60,006 bases of DNA from an uncultured Pseudorhodobacter sp. (GTDB lineage Bacteria; Pseudomonadota; Alphaproteobacteria; Rhodobacterales; Rhodobacteraceae), in the NCBI GenBank assembly GCA_913062925.1, contig CAJXWJ010000012.1, positions 1 through 60,006 of the forward strand. The letters are read 5' to 3'. The translations under genes were made by a program, and so were the position numbers. The notes beneath the pieces were generated by a model. The model was not told where the DNA came from, ran no database searches, and saw nothing but the letters and a program-made list of their open reading frames with translations. Shown in pieces: positions 25,100-34,430 of this stretch; positions within the stretch are counted from its first letter, which is position 1; each line of letters begins with the position of its first letter.

Positions 25100-25198
25100 T
25101 GTAGACCTTTTTATCACCGTTTGATTAACCATATTCCACGGTTGCCCAAAACCCCAAGACCCAAAAAGAATGACCCGCACTCTCTTTCGAGCAAGGTC

Positions 25199-26062
25199 TC
25201 AGGCGATTTCCCGCCACTCCCGCATCCGCGAGCGCAGCCAGGTCCGCTGGCGTTTGGCGTATTGCCGGCTGGCCAAAGTGGCCGCATCCACGGCCGTCTC
25301 CAAGTCGATTTCGCCGCGCAGATGCGCCACCAATTCCGGCGCACCAATCGCCTTGGCCCAAGCACGGCTGGCGTCCCAGTCGGGCAGGGCCGCGCGCACC
25401 TCGTCCAATGCACCCTGCTCCAGCATCTGCGCAAAGCGGCGCTTGATGCGCGCATCCAGCCATGCCACATCCGGCCGCAGAACAATCGCCTCAACCTGCG
25501 CGCGCGGCAAAAGCGCGGGGCCGGTTTGATCCTGCCAAGACGCCAAACCCCGCCCGGTTGCCGCCTGCACCTCCCAAGCCCGCTGCACCCGTGCCGGATT
25601 GTTGCGATCAATCCGCGCAGCCGTCGCGGGATCAAGCTCCGCCAAAAGGGCGGCAAACCCCTCTGCTGCTCGCCGCGCGTCTGCCCGCGCCCGCAGAGCG
25701 GGGGCTGTGGCGGGGATCTCGGCCAAACCTTCGGTCAGCGCTGAAAAATACAGCCCCGTCCCCCCCACAATTACCACCGGCCGTGCCAGAAATCCCGCCA
25801 CCTCGCGCAGCCAATGCCCCACCGAATAGGGCTCATCTTGCCCGACATGGCCATAAAGCGCATGCGGCACCGCCGCCTCATCAGCCCGCGAAGGCCGCGC
25901 GCTCAACACCCGCCAACAGCCATAGATCTGCAAAGCATCGGCATTGATCACCACCCGGCCATCGCGCGCAGCCAGCTCCATCGCCAAAGCTGATTTGCCA
26001 CTGGCGGTGGGACCGGCAATCAACACCGGCGCCTCGCGCGAAATTGCTGTGATCGCTGACAT
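25199..26062 (-). CDS. miaA: tRNA dimethylallyltransferase
   Basis: 287 residues from ATG 26062, with AGAGG upstream. Transfers a dimethylallyl group to N6 of A37 in tRNAs that read UNN codons. Motifs: the P-loop [50 protein letters not shown] and [14 protein letters not shown] near the end. An in-frame ATG at 26077 is provided by the adjoining repeat (GATGAAAG) and has no separate ribosome site, so I reject it as the start. Copy C of the repeat sits directly upstream. Confidence 0.95.
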   Translation of the reverse strand: MSAITAISREAPVLIAGPTASGKSALAMELAARDGRVVINADALQIYGCWRVLSARPSRADEAAVPHALYGHVGQDEPYSVGHWLREVAGFLARPVVIVGGTGLYFSALTEGLAEIPATAPALRARADARRAAEGFAALLAELDPATAARIDRNNPARVQRAWEVQAATGRGLASWQDQTGPALLPRAQVEAIVLRPDVAWLDARIKRRFAQMLEQGALDEVRAALPDWDASRAWAKAIGAPELVAHLRGEIDLETAVDAATLASRQYAKRQRTWLRSRMREWREIA

Positions 26063-26070
26063 GTGATCCT

Positions 26071-26146
26071 CTTTCATCTTGGCCCAAATATCCCACGGGG
26101 GCAGCGCTTTGCCTTAGGCAAAGCGCGTTGGGGGTGTGAAACCCCC
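26071..26146. repeat. Dispersed intergenic repeat, copy C with two hairpins
   Basis: CTTTCATCTTGGCCCAAATA followed by TCCCACGGGGGC (26071-26101) is the minus-orientation core. It is followed by a perfect 10-bp hairpin (GCGCTTTGCC-TTA-GGCAAAGCGC, 26104-26126) and by GGGGGT-GTGAA-ACCCCC (26130-26146). The GATGAAAG end abuts the miaA ribosome site. Confidence 0.75.
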
Positions 26147-26257
26147 AAGCCCGCTTTCAGGAAAACCGCGCCCTTGGTCGCTTAGCCGTTGAATCTGCCC
26201 CCGTTTTGCGACATTTTGCGCGGCAGTCAATTCATCATCGAACACAAAGGTAGACCC

Positions 26258-26989
26258 ATGCGCAATGCGGGCGAAGCAAAAGTGACCTACAAGCGGGTTA
26301 TGCTGAAAATCTCGGGCGAGGCGCTGATGGGCGACCAAGGCTATGGCCTGCATCCGCCAACCGTGCAGCGCATCGCCGAGGAAGTGAAATCGGTGCATGA
26401 TTTGGGCGTCGAGATCTGCATGGTGATCGGCGGCGGCAATATCTTTCGCGGCCTTGCAGGTGCTGCCCAAGGCATGGAGCGCACCACCGCAGATTATATG
26501 GGCATGCTTGCCACGGTGATGAACGCGCTGGGGATGCAAGCCGCCCTCGAATCCCTTGGTGTCTTTACCCGCGTGATCAGCGCCATCCCGATGGATCAGG
26601 TCTGCGAACCCTACATCCGCCGCCGCGCCGTGCGGCATCTGGAAAAAAAGCGCGTGGTGATTTTTGCAGCCGGCACCGGCAATCCCTATTTCACCACCGA
26701 CACCGCAGCGACCCTACGCGCCAATGAAATGGCCTGCGAGGCGATCTTCAAAGGCACCAAGGTCGACGGTGTCTACGACAAAGACCCCAAAAAGCACGCC
26801 GATGCCAAGCGCTATGACATCGTCACCTTTGACGAGGTGTTGCAAAAACATCTGGGTGTTATGGATGCCAGCGCTATCGCTTTGGCGCGCGACAATGATC
26901 TGCCGATCATCGTGTTCAGCTTGGATGAACCGGGTGGTTTCCGCGGGATTTTGGCCGGAGAGGGCACTTACACCCGCGTTCAGGGCTAG
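26258..26989 (+). CDS. pyrH: UMP kinase
   Basis: 243 residues from ATG 26258 (AAAGG upstream). Phosphorylates UMP to UDP with ATP in pyrimidine nucleotide synthesis. Motifs: [48 protein letters not shown], [20 protein letters not shown] and a C-terminal [19 protein letters not shown]. It starts the envelope/translation block that runs to 38.2 kb; the 98-base gap to frr has an AT-rich stretch that could hold a second promoter. Confidence 0.97.
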   Translation: MRNAGEAKVTYKRVMLKISGEALMGDQGYGLHPPTVQRIAEEVKSVHDLGVEICMVIGGGNIFRGLAGAAQGMERTTADYMGMLATVMNALGMQAALESLGVFTRVISAIPMDQVCEPYIRRRAVRHLEKKRVVIFAAGTGNPYFTTDTAATLRANEMACEAIFKGTKVDGVYDKDPKKHADAKRYDIVTFDEVLQKHLGVMDASAIALARDNDLPIIVFSLDEPGGFRGILAGEGTYTRVQG

Positions 26990-27087
26990 GGCTTGGTGCC
27001 ACAAGGGCTATACCTGCCCGCCTGCTTGCTGATATAGATTTAAAAAAAGCCGCGCCTCATCTGCGGCCCAGACGTAAGGAAGACTGC

Positions 27088-27651
27088 ATGTCCGACGATC
27101 TTGAAATTGATCTTGATGCCATCCAACGCCGGATGGATGGTGCGATGAATGCGCTGAAAACCGAATTTGGCAGCCTGCGCACCGGGCGGGCTTCGGCCTC
27201 GATCTTGGAACCTATTCAGGTTGATGCTTATGGCACCATGACCCCGATCAACCAGCTTGGCACCGTCAACGTGCCCGAGCCGCGCATGGTGGTGATCAAC
27301 GTCTGGGATAAGGCGATGATCGGCAAGGTTGAAAAGGCGATCCGCGAAAGCGGCATCGGCATCAATCCTGTCACCGATGGCCCCTTGATCCGCCTGCCGA
27401 TCCCCGAGCTGAACGAAGAGCGCCGCAAGCAGCTGACCAAAGTGGCCGCAGGCTACGCCGAAAACACCAAAGTCGCGATCCGCAACGTGCGCCGCGATGG
27501 CATGGATCAGATCAAAAAAGCCAAATCCGCCGGCATGGGCGAGGACGACCAGAAAATGTGGTCTGACGAGGTGCAAGAGCTGACCGATAAGGCGATTGCC
27601 GCCGTTGATAAGGCGCTTGAAGTCAAGCAAGCCGAAATTATGCAGGTTTAA
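27088..27651 (+). CDS. frr: Ribosome recycling factor
   Basis: 187 residues from ATG 27088, behind AAGGAAGA. With EF-G it splits post-termination ribosomes. Motifs are the opening helix [25 protein letters not shown] region, [20 protein letters not shown] and [20 protein letters not shown]. The order pyrH-frr-uppS is conserved in many bacteria. Confidence 0.97.
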   Translation: MSDDLEIDLDAIQRRMDGAMNALKTEFGSLRTGRASASILEPIQVDAYGTMTPINQLGTVNVPEPRMVVINVWDKAMIGKVEKAIRESGIGINPVTDGPLIRLPIPELNEERRKQLTKVAAGYAENTKVAIRNVRRDGMDQIKKAKSAGMGEDDQKMWSDEVQELTDKAIAAVDKALEVKQAEIMQV

Positions 27652-27669
27652 TCCTTTCGAAAGGATTTT
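27650..27669 (+). terminator. Weak hairpin after frr
   Basis: AATCCTT-TCGA-AAGGATT followed by TTA directly overlaps the frr stop codon. With a 7-bp AT-rich stem and hardly any T-run it would give partial termination at most between frr and uppS. Confidence 0.4.
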
Positions 27670-27720
27670 ATGTGCTGGTCATTGGGGGTGCCCATTTTGG
27701 GCGTGGTGATGGGGTAGAGC

Positions 27721-28461
27721 GTGGGCTCAGAGAAGGCGTCGGCAGCAAAGCCGCTGCGACAGGTTGACCATGTTGCCATCATCATGGATGGCAATGGCCG
27801 CTGGGCCACCAATCGCGGCTGGCCGCGGCTTGTCGGGCATCGCAAGGGGGCCGAGCGGGTCAAGGAGATCGTTCGCTCGGCACCCGATCTTGGCATCAAA
27901 TGGCTGACGATCTACGCCTTTTCCACCGAAAACTGGAAACGATCTACCGAGGAAGTGCTGGGGCTGATGCGGATCTTTGCGCGCTATATCGAACGCGAGG
28001 CCGATCGGTTGGCGGCCGAGGGCGTGCGCATGCGCTTTATTGGTGACCGCAGCCGCTTGGACCCAAAGCTGCAACGGTTGATGGCCGGAATAGAGGCGCG
28101 CACTGCTGGCTTTACCCGCCTTAATCTGACTGTTGCGATCAACTATGGCGGCCGCGATGAGATTTTGCGCGCGCTGAAGCAGATTGCGCAAGATGTCACC
28201 GCAGGCAAGATTGCCGCGGACGCGATCGACGAGGCAATGCTTTCGGCAAGGCTTGACACGCATGATCTGCCCGACCCCGATCTGGTGATACGCACCAGTG
28301 GCGAGACGCGGACCTCGAACTTTTTGCCGTGGCAGGCGGCCTATGCAGAATATGAATTCACCCAAACACTTTGGCCCGATTTTACCCCAGCCGAGCTGGA
28401 TGAAATCCTGTCACGATTTGGCAACCGAGAACGGCGATTTGGCGGGGTAATAACGGCATGA
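27721..28461 (+). CDS. uppS: Undecaprenyl diphosphate synthase
   Basis: 246 residues. A cis-prenyltransferase that makes the C55 lipid carrier for peptidoglycan and other surface polymers. Motifs: HVAIIMDGNGRWATNRGWPR (catalytic Asp), LTIYAFSTENWKRS, and DLVIRTSGETRTSNFLPWQA near the C-terminus. The GTG at 27721 is taken as the start because it gives a normal-length protein; the ribosome site is weak. Its stop overlaps the cdsA start (ATGA). Confidence 0.95.
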   Translation: MGSEKASAAKPLRQVDHVAIIMDGNGRWATNRGWPRLVGHRKGAERVKEIVRSAPDLGIKWLTIYAFSTENWKRSTEEVLGLMRIFARYIEREADRLAAEGVRMRFIGDRSRLDPKLQRLMAGIEARTAGFTRLNLTVAINYGGRDEILRALKQIAQDVTAGKIAADAIDEAMLSARLDTHDLPDPDLVIRTSGETRTSNFLPWQAAYAEYEFTQTLWPDFTPAELDEILSRFGNRERRFGGVITA

Positions 28462-29249
28462 CAACACCATCAGACCGCTGGGCCGATCTGCGCCCAAGGG
28501 TGCTTTCAGCCATTGCGATGGTGGCGCTTGGCGCGGTGGAAATCTGGCTTGGTGGTCTCTCATTTCTGCTGTTGGTGACTTTGGCCACTGCGCTGATGAT
28601 CTGGGAATTGACCACGATCACAGCCCCCAAAAGCCCGAAAATCTCGCTTGCAATCGCGGTTCTAGCGGCGCTGAGCTTGATTGCGGATGAGGGCTGGCCG
28701 TCGATGTCGGCGTTTTTGCTGTTTCCTTGGGTGATTTTGGCGGTTGCTGTCACCCCAAGACTTTATGCGCTGCCATCTGCCGCGATTGCAGCCGCGATCA
28801 TGATCTCGGGGCATGGGCTGTTTGTGCTGCGCGACGAGGCGGGCACGCCGGCGATATTGTGGTTGTTGGGCGTGGTGATTGCATCTGATGTGATGGGCTA
28901 TTTTGCCGGGCGCATTCTGGGGGGGCCAAAGTTTTGGCCTGCGATCAGCCCGAAAAAGACTTGGTCTGGCACTGTTGCGGGCTGGATCGGTGCGGCTTTG
29001 GTGGGCTTGGGCTTTGTGCTGATGGGGCATGGCACTTGGCCTTTGGTGCTGCTTTCGCCGCTGATTGCTTTTGCGGGGCAGATGGGCGATGTGGGCGAAA
29101 GCTGGATCAAGCGGCGCACTGGGGTCAAGGACAGCTCGCAGCTTATTCCCGGTCATGGCGGCTTGATGGACCGGTTTGATGCGCTGACGGCTGCGATGGT
29201 TATCGTTCTGATTTTGCAATATCTTTCCGCTTTGCCGGTTGGGGTCTGA
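28458..29249 (+). CDS. cdsA: Phosphatidate cytidylyltransferase
   Basis: 263 residues, integral membrane with about seven or eight helices. Converts phosphatidate and CTP to CDP-diacylglycerol, the branch point of phospholipid synthesis. The CdsA signature is at the C-terminal end (SPKKTWSGTVAGWIGAALVG, then VKDSSQLIPGHGGLMDRFDA). Translationally coupled to uppS by a 4-base overlap and followed by dxr after 2 bases. Confidence 0.95.
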   Translation: MTTPSDRWADLRPRVLSAIAMVALGAVEIWLGGLSFLLLVTLATALMIWELTTITAPKSPKISLAIAVLAALSLIADEGWPSMSAFLLFPWVILAVAVTPRLYALPSAAIAAAIMISGHGLFVLRDEAGTPAILWLLGVVIASDVMGYFAGRILGGPKFWPAISPKKTWSGTVAGWIGAALVGLGFVLMGHGTWPLVLLSPLIAFAGQMGDVGESWIKRRTGVKDSSQLIPGHGGLMDRFDALTAAMVIVLILQYLSALPVGV

Positions 29250-29251
29250 CC

Positions 29252-30430
29252 ATGCGCTCGGTTTCGGTGTTTGGGGCAACAGGGTCGATTGGTGAAAGCA
29301 CTTTTGATCTGTTGATGCGCGATGGTGGGCCAGAGGCCTATCGCTGTGTGGCGCTGACTGGCGGGCAGAATGTAGCGCGTCTGGCCGAGATGGCGCAGGC
29401 GCTGCGGGCCGAGGTGGCGGTGACGGCTGATGAGGCGCGCTTGCCCGCGCTGCGCGAAGCGCTTGCGGGCACCGGCATCGAATGCGCCGCAGGCACCACC
29501 GCGATTGCCGAGGCTGCCGACCGACCCGCCGATTGGGTGATGAGCGCGATTGTGGGCGCGGCTGGCCTGACGCCGGGGTTTCGCGCTCTGCGCCATGGCG
29601 GCAAGCTGGCGCTTGCCAATAAGGAAACCCTTGTCACCGCAGGCCAATTGCTGATGGCCGAGGCCGCGCGCTGCGAGGCGACGATCCTGCCGGTCGACAG
29701 CGAACATTCGGCGATCTTTCAAGCGCTGGTGGGCGAGGATATGGCGGCGGTCGAGCGTATTATCCTGACGGCCTCGGGCGGGGCGCTGCGCGATTGGCCG
29801 CTGGAACGTTTGGCCAGTGCCACCATGGCCGAGGCTTTGGCGCATCCGAATTGGTCGATGGGGGCACGGATCACGATTGATTCGGCCTCGATGTTCAACA
29901 AGGCGTTGGAAGTCATTGAAACACGCGAGTTTTTCGAGATTGAGCCTGACAAGATCGAGGTGATCATTCACCCCGAATCGATCATCCATTCGATGGTGGG
30001 CTTTCGCGATGGCGCGGTGATGGCGCATTTGGGCGCGCCGGATATGCGCCATCCGATCGGCTATGCGTTGAACTGGCCGCAGCGCCAATCCCTGCCGGTG
30101 GCGCGGCTGGATCTGGCGGCTTTGGGCGCTTTGACCTTTCGTGCGCCCGATCTGAACCGCTTTCCGGCCTTGCGGCTGGCGCGCGAGGTGATGGCGCTGC
30201 GCGGTCTGTCGGGGGCGGTGTTCAACGCCGCCAAAGAGGTGGCGCTGGATCATTTTATCGCAGGATCTTTGGGCTTTATGCAGATGGCAGCAGTGGTCGA
30301 GACGACATTATCGCGGCTGGCGGGCGAAATTGCGCTGACATCTGCGGCATCAACGCTTGACGATGTGCTGGCGGCTGACCATTTGGCACGGATAAGGGCG
30401 GCCGAAGCCGCCGCAACCCTAAGGAAATAG
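29252..30430 (+). CDS. dxr: 1-deoxy-D-xylulose 5-phosphate reductoisomerase
   Basis: 392 residues. Second step of the MEP isoprenoid pathway, forming 2-C-methyl-D-erythritol 4-phosphate with NADPH. Visible motifs: VFGATGSIGESTFDLL (NADPH), ALANKETLVTAGQLLM, ILPVDSEHSAIFQAL, SGGALRDWPLE and HPNWSMGARITIDSASMFNK with metal and substrate ligands. It supplies the precursors used by UppS two genes upstream. Confidence 0.96.
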   Translation: MRSVSVFGATGSIGESTFDLLMRDGGPEAYRCVALTGGQNVARLAEMAQALRAEVAVTADEARLPALREALAGTGIECAAGTTAIAEAADRPADWVMSAIVGAAGLTPGFRALRHGGKLALANKETLVTAGQLLMAEAARCEATILPVDSEHSAIFQALVGEDMAAVERIILTASGGALRDWPLERLASATMAEALAHPNWSMGARITIDSASMFNKALEVIETREFFEIEPDKIEVIIHPESIIHSMVGFRDGAVMAHLGAPDMRHPIGYALNWPQRQSLPVARLDLAALGALTFRAPDLNRFPALRLAREVMALRGLSGAVFNAAKEVALDHFIAGSLGFMQMAAVVETTLSRLAGEIALTSAASTLDDVLAADHLARIRAAEAAATLRK

Positions 30431-30434
30431 CCGC

Positions 30435-31772
30435 GTGGATATGAATGCCTTGATCGCCAGCACCGGCAACGCTGTTTGGGCGACCGTGTTTTTTCTGATT
30501 GCCCTAAGTGTGATCGTGGCGATCCATGAATACGGCCATTACATCGTCGGCCGCTGGTCGGGTATCCATGCCGAAGTGTTCAGCCTTGGCTTTGGGCCGG
30601 TGATCTATGCGCGCATCGATAAGCGCGGCACCCGCTGGCAAATCGCGGCGATCCCACTGGGCGGCTATGTGAAGTTTCTGGGCGATAAGGACGCGGCCTC
30701 GGCGCCTGACAGCGCGGCTTTGGGCAGTCTAAGCCAAGACCAACGCAGGCGCACCATGTATGGCGCGCCGCTTTGGGCGCGCACGGCCACGGTTGCGGCG
30801 GGGCCGATTTTCAACTTTATTCTGGCGATTGCGGTTTATGCGGTTATGGCGATGGCTTCGGGCGTGCCGGAAGACAAGCCCGTGGTCGGCGCGCTGCGCC
30901 CCTTTCCCTTTGACGGGCCAAGCCTTCAGGTTGGCGACGAGATTCTGGCGATCAATGGGGCGGCAACGCCCGATTTCGCTGCCTATGGGGCTGTGGCCGA
31001 TGCGATTGCGGCAGCCCCTGCCGTGACCTATCACATTCGCCGCGAAGGGGCCGAGATGGATGTTCAGGGCCCGCATCCGCTGCCAGCGCTTGTGGGTGGC
31101 GTCTCGCTGCGCTCGCCTGCCTTTGATGCCGATATTCGGCCGGGCGATGTGGTGCTTTCGGTTGATGGTACGCAGGTCTACCGCTTTAACGATATGATCC
31201 CGCTGATCTCGGGCAAGGGCGGGGCGCCTGTGGATATCAAGCTTTGGCGAGATGGCACGGTTATGGATTTTCAGCTGACGCCCAAGCTGCAGGATCTTCC
31301 CAAAAGTGATTTGAGCTTTGAGACACGCTATGTGATTGGCCTGTCAAACGGGCTGCTGTTCGAGCCGCAAATGCGGTCGCTGCACGGGTTTGAGCCGCTG
31401 ACGACGGCGATCAATCAGGCTTGGTATGGCGTCAAGATGACCGGCGTTTCGCTTTACAGCATGGCGGTGGGCAAGATCAGCTCTTGCGGCTTGTCGGGTG
31501 CGATTGGCATGGCGAAAATTGCGGGCGATGCGGCAAAATCCGGGATCGAGACCTTTATGATGATGGTCGCGGGCCTGTCGCTGGGCATTGGTCTGTTGAA
31601 CTTGTTCCCCATTCCGGTTTTGGATGGTGGGCATTTGATGTTCTATGCCTTTGAAGCGGTGACGGGAAAGCCGCCCTCGGAGCGGTTTTTGCGGGTGCTG
31701 ATGACGGCGGGGCTGGCGATTGTTCTAAGCTTTATGGTGTTTGCGCTGTCCAATGACATTCTGTGCGGCTGA
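30435..31772 (+). CDS. rseP: RIP site-2 zinc metalloprotease
   Basis: 445 residues from a GTG at 30435 with AGGA 9 bases upstream. An intramembrane protease that cleaves anti-sigma factors or signal peptide remnants within the inner membrane. HEYGH in the first membrane segment is the zinc site; NLFPIPVLDGGHLMFYAFEA near the C-terminus supplies the third ligand. Two PDZ-like regions (~130-200 and ~210-290, e.g. LQVGDEILAINGAATPDFAA and IRPGDVVLSVDGTQVYRFND) lie between. Its place before bamA is conserved and fits outer-membrane stress control. Confidence 0.95.
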   Translation: MDMNALIASTGNAVWATVFFLIALSVIVAIHEYGHYIVGRWSGIHAEVFSLGFGPVIYARIDKRGTRWQIAAIPLGGYVKFLGDKDAASAPDSAALGSLSQDQRRRTMYGAPLWARTATVAAGPIFNFILAIAVYAVMAMASGVPEDKPVVGALRPFPFDGPSLQVGDEILAINGAATPDFAAYGAVADAIAAAPAVTYHIRREGAEMDVQGPHPLPALVGGVSLRSPAFDADIRPGDVVLSVDGTQVYRFNDMIPLISGKGGAPVDIKLWRDGTVMDFQLTPKLQDLPKSDLSFETRYVIGLSNGLLFEPQMRSLHGFEPLTTAINQAWYGVKMTGVSLYSMAVGKISSCGLSGAIGMAKIAGDAAKSGIETFMMMVAGLSLGIGLLNLFPIPVLDGGHLMFYAFEAVTGKPPSERFLRVLMTAGLAIVLSFMVFALSNDILCG

Positions 31773-31848
31773 GATTTGGCCATAGTGCTGCCGTAATCCT
31801 TGGCTAATTTCCGCTTGGTTGGGGCGAGATTGCTTAAGGAGCAGGGCT

Positions 31849-31986
31849 ATGCAGCGGGGCGCGAACGGCTATCGGGGGCTGTCATTGTTGGTCTGGTTGA
31901 ATTCTGATCGGCTTATGGCGATTGGCACCGTGGCCTTGGGGCTTTTGGCGGGCGCCTTTCTGGGGCAGGGCCTGCTTGCGCCCTAA
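31849..31986 (+). CDS. Small membrane protein ORF (45 aa) between rseP and bamA
   Basis: ATG at 31849 is preceded by AAGGAG with 8-base spacing, a very good ribosome site. It encodes 45 residues beginning MQRGANGYRGLSLLVWLNSD. After an Arg/Met-containing linker a single hydrophobic segment (AIGTVALGLLAGAFLGQGLL) ends near the C-terminus. It lies 76 bases after rseP and 116 bases before bamA, on the same strand. No known family is recognised. Its place suggests an envelope role, possibly as a partner of RseP or the BAM machinery; only position supports that. Confidence 0.55.
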   Translation: MQRGANGYRGLSLLVWLNSDRLMAIGTVALGLLAGAFLGQGLLAP

Positions 31987-32039
31987 CGGGTGACATGGCC
32001 AAAGCGTGTAGGAAAGGCCGCAAAGATTTTGCCAGCCTT

Positions 32040-32067
32040 TTGACATTGCTTGCGTCTGCGGTTAACC
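32040..32067 (+). promoter_or_regulatory. Possible bamA promoter region with a TTAACC half-site
   Basis: TTGACA (32040-32045) is a perfect -35 hexamer, but the -10 at 17-base spacing (TAACCA) is weak. GGTTAACC (32060-32067) is a palindrome containing a single CtrA-like TTAACC half-site; no second half-site follows at 7 bases. Could drive bamA separately from the upstream genes. Confidence 0.35.
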
Positions 32068-32102
32068 AGATGCACATAATATAGTGCAATCGGGGGCTCA
32101 TC

Positions 32103-34430
32103 ATGCTGGCAACGTCAGGCGCAAAGACAACTGGTCTTGCCACATCCTTTCGGCGCGTCAGACCGGCCTTGGTGGCTGTTCTTCTTTCATCTGCAATGGT
32201 TTCGGCGCCGTTCTTGACGCAGGCGGTGGCGCAAAGCTACAGTTTTGCTGCGGTGAAAATCGAAGGCAATAGCTTTGTTGATGCCGCAACCATCCTGTCT
32301 TATGCGGGAATCACGCGCGGCGCGAGCATCTCTGCGGGCGATTTGAATGACGCTTATCAGCGCATTGTGGCCTCGGGTCTGTTTGAGAGCGTCGAATTGC
32401 AGCCCAGTGGTGGCACTTTAGTGATTAAAGTTGTCGAATATCCGACGATCAATATCGTCGATTTTCAGGGCAACAAGCGGATCAAAGACGATAAGCTGAC
32501 CGAGATCATCAAATCGAAAGAGCGGCTGGTCTATTCGCCCGCCCAAGCCGAAACCGATGCGGCCTCGATCGCCGAAGCCTACCGCGTGCAGGGCCGTTTG
32601 GCGGCCTCGGTGGATCCGAAAATCATCCGCCGCTCGAACAACCGCGTCGATCTGGTGTTCAATATCACCGAAGGCAAGGTGGTTGAAAACGAGAAGATCT
32701 CGATCGTTGGCAATCGCGCCTTTAGTGATCGGCGCTTGCGGCAAGTGTTGCAGACCAAACAGGCGGGCTTTTTGCGCCAGTTGATCAAATCTGACACATT
32801 CATTCCCGAGCGGCTGGAGGCAGATAAGCAAACGCTGCGCGATTTCTACCTGTCGCGCGGCTATATTGATGTGCAGGTTCTGGATGCGCAGGGCCAACTT
32901 TCGCGCGAGCGCGATGCGACCTTCGTCACCTATACGCTGCGCGAAGGGAAAGTCTTTAGCATTGGCAAGATTAGCACGGTTTCGGCAATTGAAGGCGTGG
33001 ATGCTGCCGATTTTGCCGCCGTGCAGCGGGGCCGTACTGGGGCGATCTATTCGCCAGTGATTATCGATAATAACATCACGCGGATGGAAAACCTTGCGGT
33101 GCGCAAGGGTCTGAATTTTGTCCGCATCGAGCCGCGCCTGGTGCGCAATGACCGCGATCAGACGCTGGATGTGGAATATGTGATCCTGCGTGCCGATAAG
33201 GTTTTTGTTGAACGTATTGATATCGAAGGCAATACCACAACTTTGGATCAGGTTGTGCGGCGCCAGTTCCGCACCTCGGAAGGCGATGCCTTTAACCCGC
33301 GCGAAATCAAACAGGCGGCCGAGCGGATCCGTAATCTGGGCTTCTTTGAGGATGCAGCGGTTGAAACCAAGCCTGGCTCGAATGCCGATCAGGTGATCGT
33401 GAATGTCGATGTGATCGAAAAGCCGACAGGCTCGATCAGCTTTGGCGTAAGCTATGGCACCAGCTCGGGCGTGGGTCTGAACTTTGGCTTTTCTGAAAGC
33501 AATTTCCTGGGCCGTGGCCAAGGTCTTGCGCTGAATATCTCAAGCGGCACCAGCACGGTGGATTCCAGCATCTCCTTTGTCGAGCCCGCGCTTTTGGGCC
33601 GCGATCTGAAGTTCAAGCTGAACGCAGGCTATAACACCACCAACAACGACAACGCTTATTACGACACTCAGAAGATCTCGTTCATCCCTGCTCTCGAGTT
33701 TCCGGTGGCCGAGCGCTCGCGGCTTGAGCTGCGCTACAAGCTGTTTCAAGACACGATCAGCAATATAAATCCGGGCTCGACGGCATTAAGTGCTGAGCAG
33801 GGCGGCAAATTGGGCAGCGGCTTGGGCTATACCTTTAGCTTTGACAGCCGTCTAAGCGGCATCAGCCCAACCAGCTATACGTTGCTGCGTTTCGGCCAAG
33901 ATTTCCTTGGGTTTGGTGGCGATGTGAAATACGTTGAAACCAATGCTTTGGCTGTGGCCGAGACCAAGATCTTCAAAGAAGAGCTTGCGGTGCGCGCGAT
34001 TTTTGAAGGCGGCATGATCAACAGCTATGGCAATTCGACAACGCGGGTGACCGACCGGTTCTTTGGCGCGGGTAAGATCCGCGGTTTTGAGGGCAATGGC
34101 TTTGGGCCAAGGGATCTTGGCTCGAGCAATCTGGATGCTTTGGGGGGGAACAAATTTGCGGTGGTGCGGCTTGAGGCCGATTTCCCGCTGGGTCTGCCCG
34201 AAGAATACGGCATGAAGGGCGGCGCTTTCTTTGACATGGGCTCGGTCTGGGGTTCAGGCAATGGCGCTGCAGGGGCGACAGATTCTGCGCATCTGCGCTC
34301 GGTCGTTGGGGCATCGTTGCTTTGGGATACGCCGGTTGGGCCGTTGCGGTTTAACTTTACCAAGGCGATCAAGAAAGAAACCTACGACAAAGAGCAAAAG
34401 TTCGACCTTACCATCCAGACCTCGTTCTGA
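32103..34430 (+). CDS. bamA: Outer-membrane protein assembly factor
   Basis: 775 residues. Inserts beta-barrel proteins into the outer membrane. Signal sequence: a long n-region, then PALVAVLLSSAMVSAPFLTQ and AVAQ-SYSF as the probable cleavage. Five POTRA domains occupy ~45-410 (for example VKIEGNSFVDAATILSYAGI and VERIDIEGNTTTLDQVVRRQ). The C-terminal barrel contains the conserved loop-6 motif (GAGKIRGFEGNGFGPRD; IRGF instead of VRGF) and ends in a Phe (QTSF), the usual barrel signal. Stop overlaps the start of the OmpH-like gene. Confidence 0.96.
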   Translation: MLATSGAKTTGLATSFRRVRPALVAVLLSSAMVSAPFLTQAVAQSYSFAAVKIEGNSFVDAATILSYAGITRGASISAGDLNDAYQRIVASGLFESVELQPSGGTLVIKVVEYPTINIVDFQGNKRIKDDKLTEIIKSKERLVYSPAQAETDAASIAEAYRVQGRLAASVDPKIIRRSNNRVDLVFNITEGKVVENEKISIVGNRAFSDRRLRQVLQTKQAGFLRQLIKSDTFIPERLEADKQTLRDFYLSRGYIDVQVLDAQGQLSRERDATFVTYTLREGKVFSIGKISTVSAIEGVDAADFAAVQRGRTGAIYSPVIIDNNITRMENLAVRKGLNFVRIEPRLVRNDRDQTLDVEYVILRADKVFVERIDIEGNTTTLDQVVRRQFRTSEGDAFNPREIKQAAERIRNLGFFEDAAVETKPGSNADQVIVNVDVIEKPTGSISFGVSYGTSSGVGLNFGFSESNFLGRGQGLALNISSGTSTVDSSISFVEPALLGRDLKFKLNAGYNTTNNDNAYYDTQKISFIPALEFPVAERSRLELRYKLFQDTISNINPGSTALSAEQGGKLGSGLGYTFSFDSRLSGISPTSYTLLRFGQDFLGFGGDVKYVETNALAVAETKIFKEELAVRAIFEGGMINSYGNSTTRVTDRFFGAGKIRGFEGNGFGPRDLGSSNLDALGGNKFAVVRLEADFPLGLPEEYGMKGGAFFDMGSVWGSGNGAAGATDSAHLRSVVGASLLWDTPVGPLRFNFTKAIKKETYDKEQKFDLTIQTSF

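Noticed and set aside
26063-26077. Earlier ATG of miaA
   Set aside because: The ATG comes from the dispersed repeat and lacks its own ribosome site; ATG 26062 has AGAGG upstream.
32060-32067. CtrA site upstream of bamA
   Set aside because: Only one TTAACC half-site, with no partner at 7 bases.
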